Of a DNA stretch of 64,000 nt, positions 63,305 to 64,000 are shown piece by piece. Under the pieces are notes generated by a model. The model saw only the letters and a list, made by a program, of their open reading frames with translations. It did not search any database and had not been told where the DNA came from. Source of the stretch: Zoogloeaceae bacterium (lineage in GTDB: Bacteria; Pseudomonadota; Gammaproteobacteria; Burkholderiales; Rhodocyclaceae). The DNA is taken from contig JACKMA010000001.1 in the NCBI GenBank assembly GCA_024235635.1, forward strand, positions 496,001 through 560,000, written 5' to 3'. Within the stretch, counting starts at the first letter, position 1, and every line of letters begins with the position of its first letter. The position numbers and the translations under genes were made by a program.

Positions 63305-64000
63305 TCAGACATCTCGCCCTGCTCCAGCTATCGCTGCTCTGCGTGACCACGGCGGACGCCGGGCCTGCCGGGCTGGCCGCCCATCCCGCCGCGGCGGCCT
63401 TCGTCGCCCGCATGGAGGCCGAACACGGCTTCGAGCGCGAATCGCTGCTCGCTGCGTTGGCAACGGCGACCTATCAGGACAAGGCGTTGCGGTTGATATC
63501 ACCGCCGAAGCCAGGCACCGGGCCGCGGGTCCGGTCCTGGACCGGCTACCGCGCACGCTTCGTCGATCCGGTCCGGATCCGCGCCGGCCTGGCATTCTGG
63601 GATGCCCACCGCGCGAGCCTCGAACGGGCCGAGCAACGCTATGGCGTACCGTCAGAGGTGATCCTCGGTATCATTGGCGTCGAGACCGTGTTCGGACGCG
63701 TCACCGGCTCCTTCCCGCTGCTCGACGCACTCGCGACGCTGGCCTTCGACTACCCGCCGCGGGCCGATCTGTTCCGCAGGGAACTGGAGAACCTCTTCCT
63801 GCTGGCCCGGGAGAACGGACGCGCGGTCGGCAGCTATACCGGCTCGTATGCCGGCGCGATCGGCTTTCCGCAGTTCCTGCCGAGCAGCGTCCGACGCTAC
63901 GCGGTGGACTTCGACGGCGACGGCCGGATCGATCTCGAACGCAGCGAGGCCGATGCGATCGGCTCGGTCGCCCGCTATCTCGCCGAGCACGGCTGGCGAA
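63301..64000 (+). CDS. mltB: Lytic murein transglycosylase B (3' truncated by window)
   Basis: The first 233 residues of an MltB/Slt35-type enzyme are visible; the frame has no stop before the window ends. A signal peptide (MIRHLALLQLSLLCVTTADA) is followed by the SLT domain: FVARMEAEHGFERESLL, ILGIIGVETVFGR with the catalytic glutamate, LATLAFDYPPRADLF and GSYAGAIGFPQFLPSSVRRYAVDFDGDGR. No lipobox is seen, so it may be soluble. The ATGA overlap with the transglutaminase gene shows they are expressed together. Confidence 0.9.
   Translation, partial: MIRHLALLQLSLLCVTTADAGPAGLAAHPAAAAFVARMEAEHGFERESLLAALATATYQDKALRLISPPKPGTGPRVRSWTGYRARFVDPVRIRAGLAFWDAHRASLERAEQRYGVPSEVILGIIGVETVFGRVTGSFPLLDALATLAFDYPPRADLFRRELENLFLLARENGRAVGSYTGSYAGAIGFPQFLPSSVRRYAVDFDGDGRIDLERSEADAIGSVARYLAEHGWR

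Overview
The window is 64 kb of dense, GC-rich chromosome with about 70 genes and short gaps. It carries no rRNA, tRNA, CRISPR array, transposase or phage gene that I can recognise. Gene content and order point to a betaproteobacterium, most like the Rhodocyclales and relatives. The pointers are gpmA / rhodanese-grxC-secB-gpsA, hemB-engB / cytochrome c4 / ffh / ccsA-like / corC / pilBCD, DUF502-aspS, nudB and dapA-bamC, together with two TRAP transporters. This placement is by synteny and protein style only; no search was run.

1-6.2 kb: the end of a PhoH ATPase gene, a CBS/DUF294 signalling protein, an exonuclease-fold protein that has lost catalytic residues, a divergent DUF2325/Fe(III)-binding-protein pair with Fur-like operators between them, a flavodoxin-like protein and a cobalamin adenosyltransferase. 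6.2-11.4 kb: a periplasmic Cache protein, a LysR regulator and a DctPQM TRAP transporter with an apparent attenuator after dctP. 11.4-18.8 kb: dinB, a DAHP synthase, an ECF sigma/anti-sigma pair followed by msrQ, a MogA-like protein, yjgA and pmbA. 18.9-23.1 kb: a second TRAP system (TakP-like binding protein, convergent QM genes) with an exported intradiol-dioxygenase-like gene.

23.2-31.1 kb: a histidine phosphatase, glyA, nrdR, ribD, an unrecognised protein, a ctp-envC cell-envelope pair and gpmA. 31.2-38.1 kb: an ArsR-type regulator with a BigR-like cysteine pair, rhodanese, grxC, secB, an SH3-like protein, gpsA, trmL, comF, bioB, bioC and a HAD nucleotidase. 38.1-48.3 kb: hemB, a candidate sRNA convergent with engB, cytochrome c4, ffh, a CcsA-like protein, corC and the pilus assembly genes pilBCD.

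48.4-64 kb: FmdB, DUF502, aspS, a TPR response regulator with a degenerate receiver, a secreted ribonuclease with its barstar inhibitor, nudB, rlmD, an unrecognised protein, bamC-dapA, a histone-deacetylase-family protein and a MoxR-DUF58-transglutaminase-MltB cluster cut by the window end.

Most of the window is housekeeping. The most interesting item is the intergenic stretch at about 39.16-39.31 kb. It has a sigma-E/AlgU-type promoter, a roughly 110-nt transcript with pyrimidine-rich hairpin loops complementary to Shine-Dalgarno sequences, and a strong terminator. It lies opposite the 3' end of engB, where Spot 42 and ErsA lie in gammaproteobacteria.
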